Shown one piece after another: positions 39,359 through 39,755 of a stretch of 39,755 nt of DNA. This stretch comes from JAEUMD01 sp937950105 (lineage in GTDB: Bacteria > Pseudomonadota > Alphaproteobacteria > Rhizobiales > Hyphomicrobiaceae): assembly GCA_036821845.1 (NCBI GenBank), contig DAISIT010000019.1:1-39755 (forward strand), in the 5' to 3' direction. Each line of letters opens with the position of its first letter. Positions within the stretch are counted from its first letter, which is position 1. The notes beneath the pieces are model-generated. The model was given only the letters and a program-made list of their open reading frames with translations. It searched no databases and was not told where the DNA came from. Both the position numbers and the translations under genes were made by a program.

Positions 39359-39755
39359 TTACTCCGCAACTTCTGCGGTTGTGGACTTGCTGTCCTCGCG
39401 TCCGTACCGGCGCGCGATGTACGCCTCGACGAGATCCTTGAACTCGGCTGCGATATTTGGTCCACGCAGTACGAGTGCCTTCTGGCCGTCGATGAACACG
39501 GGCGCCGCGGGCTGCTCGCCGGTGCCCGGGAGCGAAATGCCGATGTCGGCGTGCTTCGATTCACCCGGACCGTTGACGATGCAGCCCATCACCGCGAGGT
39601 TCATCGTCTCGACACCGGGGTAGAGCTTGCGCCACTCCGGCATGCGCTCGCGGATCATCGTTTCGACATCGCGCGCCAGTTCCTGAAACACGGTCGATGT
39701 GGTGCGCCCGCAGCCCGGACACGCAGCGACGATCGGCACGAATGAGCGCAGACCC
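39359..39755 (-). CDS. ispG: 4-hydroxy-3-methylbut-2-enyl diphosphate synthase (flavodoxin/ferredoxin type), C-terminal part
   Basis: The frame is open to the window end (reads GLRSFVPIVAACPGCGRTTS), so the 5' part is missing. The segment includes a Cys ligand context PGCGRTT, MNLAVMGCIVNGPGESKHAD (second Cys of the 4Fe-4S cluster) and GISLPGTGEQPAAPVFIDGQ. IspG makes HMBPP in the MEP isoprenoid pathway. It has a short charged tail (REDSKSTTAEVAE) after the conserved end. The stop codon is TAA at 39359-39361. Confidence 0.95.
   Translation of the reverse strand, partial: GLRSFVPIVAACPGCGRTTSTVFQELARDVETMIRERMPEWRKLYPGVETMNLAVMGCIVNGPGESKHADIGISLPGTGEQPAAPVFIDGQKALVLRGPNIAAEFKDLVEAYIARRYGREDSKSTTAEVAE

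Overview
The window is a high-GC (roughly two-thirds G+C by eye) chromosomal segment with the gene content of an alphaproteobacterium, most likely order Hyphomicrobiales (Rhizobiales). The evidence is an imuA-imuB-dnaE2 mutasome with an alphaproteobacterial LexA box (GTTC-N7-GTTC), an Omp25/31-type outer membrane protein, DUF1007+NicO and DUF2853 genes, and a dispersed 134-bp palindromic intergenic element of the kind common in this order. Genus is not resolvable by eye. I see no rRNA, tRNA, CRISPR array, phage or insertion sequence.

Layout. 1-10.5 kb: the end of a cation-diffusion transporter, then a minus-strand block of a glycine-oxidase-like flavoenzyme, gamma-glutamyltransferase and the SOS mutagenesis cassette dnaE2, imuB and imuA. 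10.9-17.8 kb: an L,D-transpeptidase; znuA with a Zur-like palindrome; DUF1007 + NicO metal transporter + periplasmic thioredoxin; a Tat-exported TRAP-type binding protein; DUF2853. 17.8-18.1 kb: a 66-bp tandem repeat interrupted by a 100-N assembly gap. 18.1-25.3 kb: a signalling island. On the minus strand it has a CHASE2 sensor and a FecR-like secreted protein. On the plus strand it has a coiled-coil protein, an OmpA-type membrane protein with a roadblock/longin-like cytoplasmic domain, a Ras/Rab-like small GTPase, a soluble histidine kinase and a single-domain response regulator. 25.6-31.3 kb: a Tat flavoprotein (SpdH-like) and a short polysaccharide cluster (sugar transferase, GT4 glycosyltransferase, FlaA1/CapD-type dehydratase). 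31.4-39.8 kb: an Rrf2 regulator, DUF302, a small membrane protein, a DUF2147-like protein, a lipase-like hydrolase, MtgA with a giant disordered N-terminus, a farnesyl/geranylgeranyl diphosphate synthase, an Omp25-like protein and the 3' end of ispG.

Two themes stand out. First, the 18.1-25.3 kb island looks like an envelope-anchored small-GTPase signalling system. Overlapping or 3-nt-spaced genes join a peptidoglycan-binding, roadblock/longin-like membrane protein to a GTPase and a two-component pair, with CHASE2/FecR genes transcribed divergently. The GTPase carries Asn at the position of Ras Gln61. Second, repeats have been absorbed in frame into proteins. Relatives of one 57-bp unit lie in opposite orientations inside the flavoenzyme gene and at the 5' end of dnaE2, and dnaE2 holds two further palindromic insertions, so its product is about 1337 aa. 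This resembles the protein-coding palindromic elements of Rickettsia but in an unrelated lineage.
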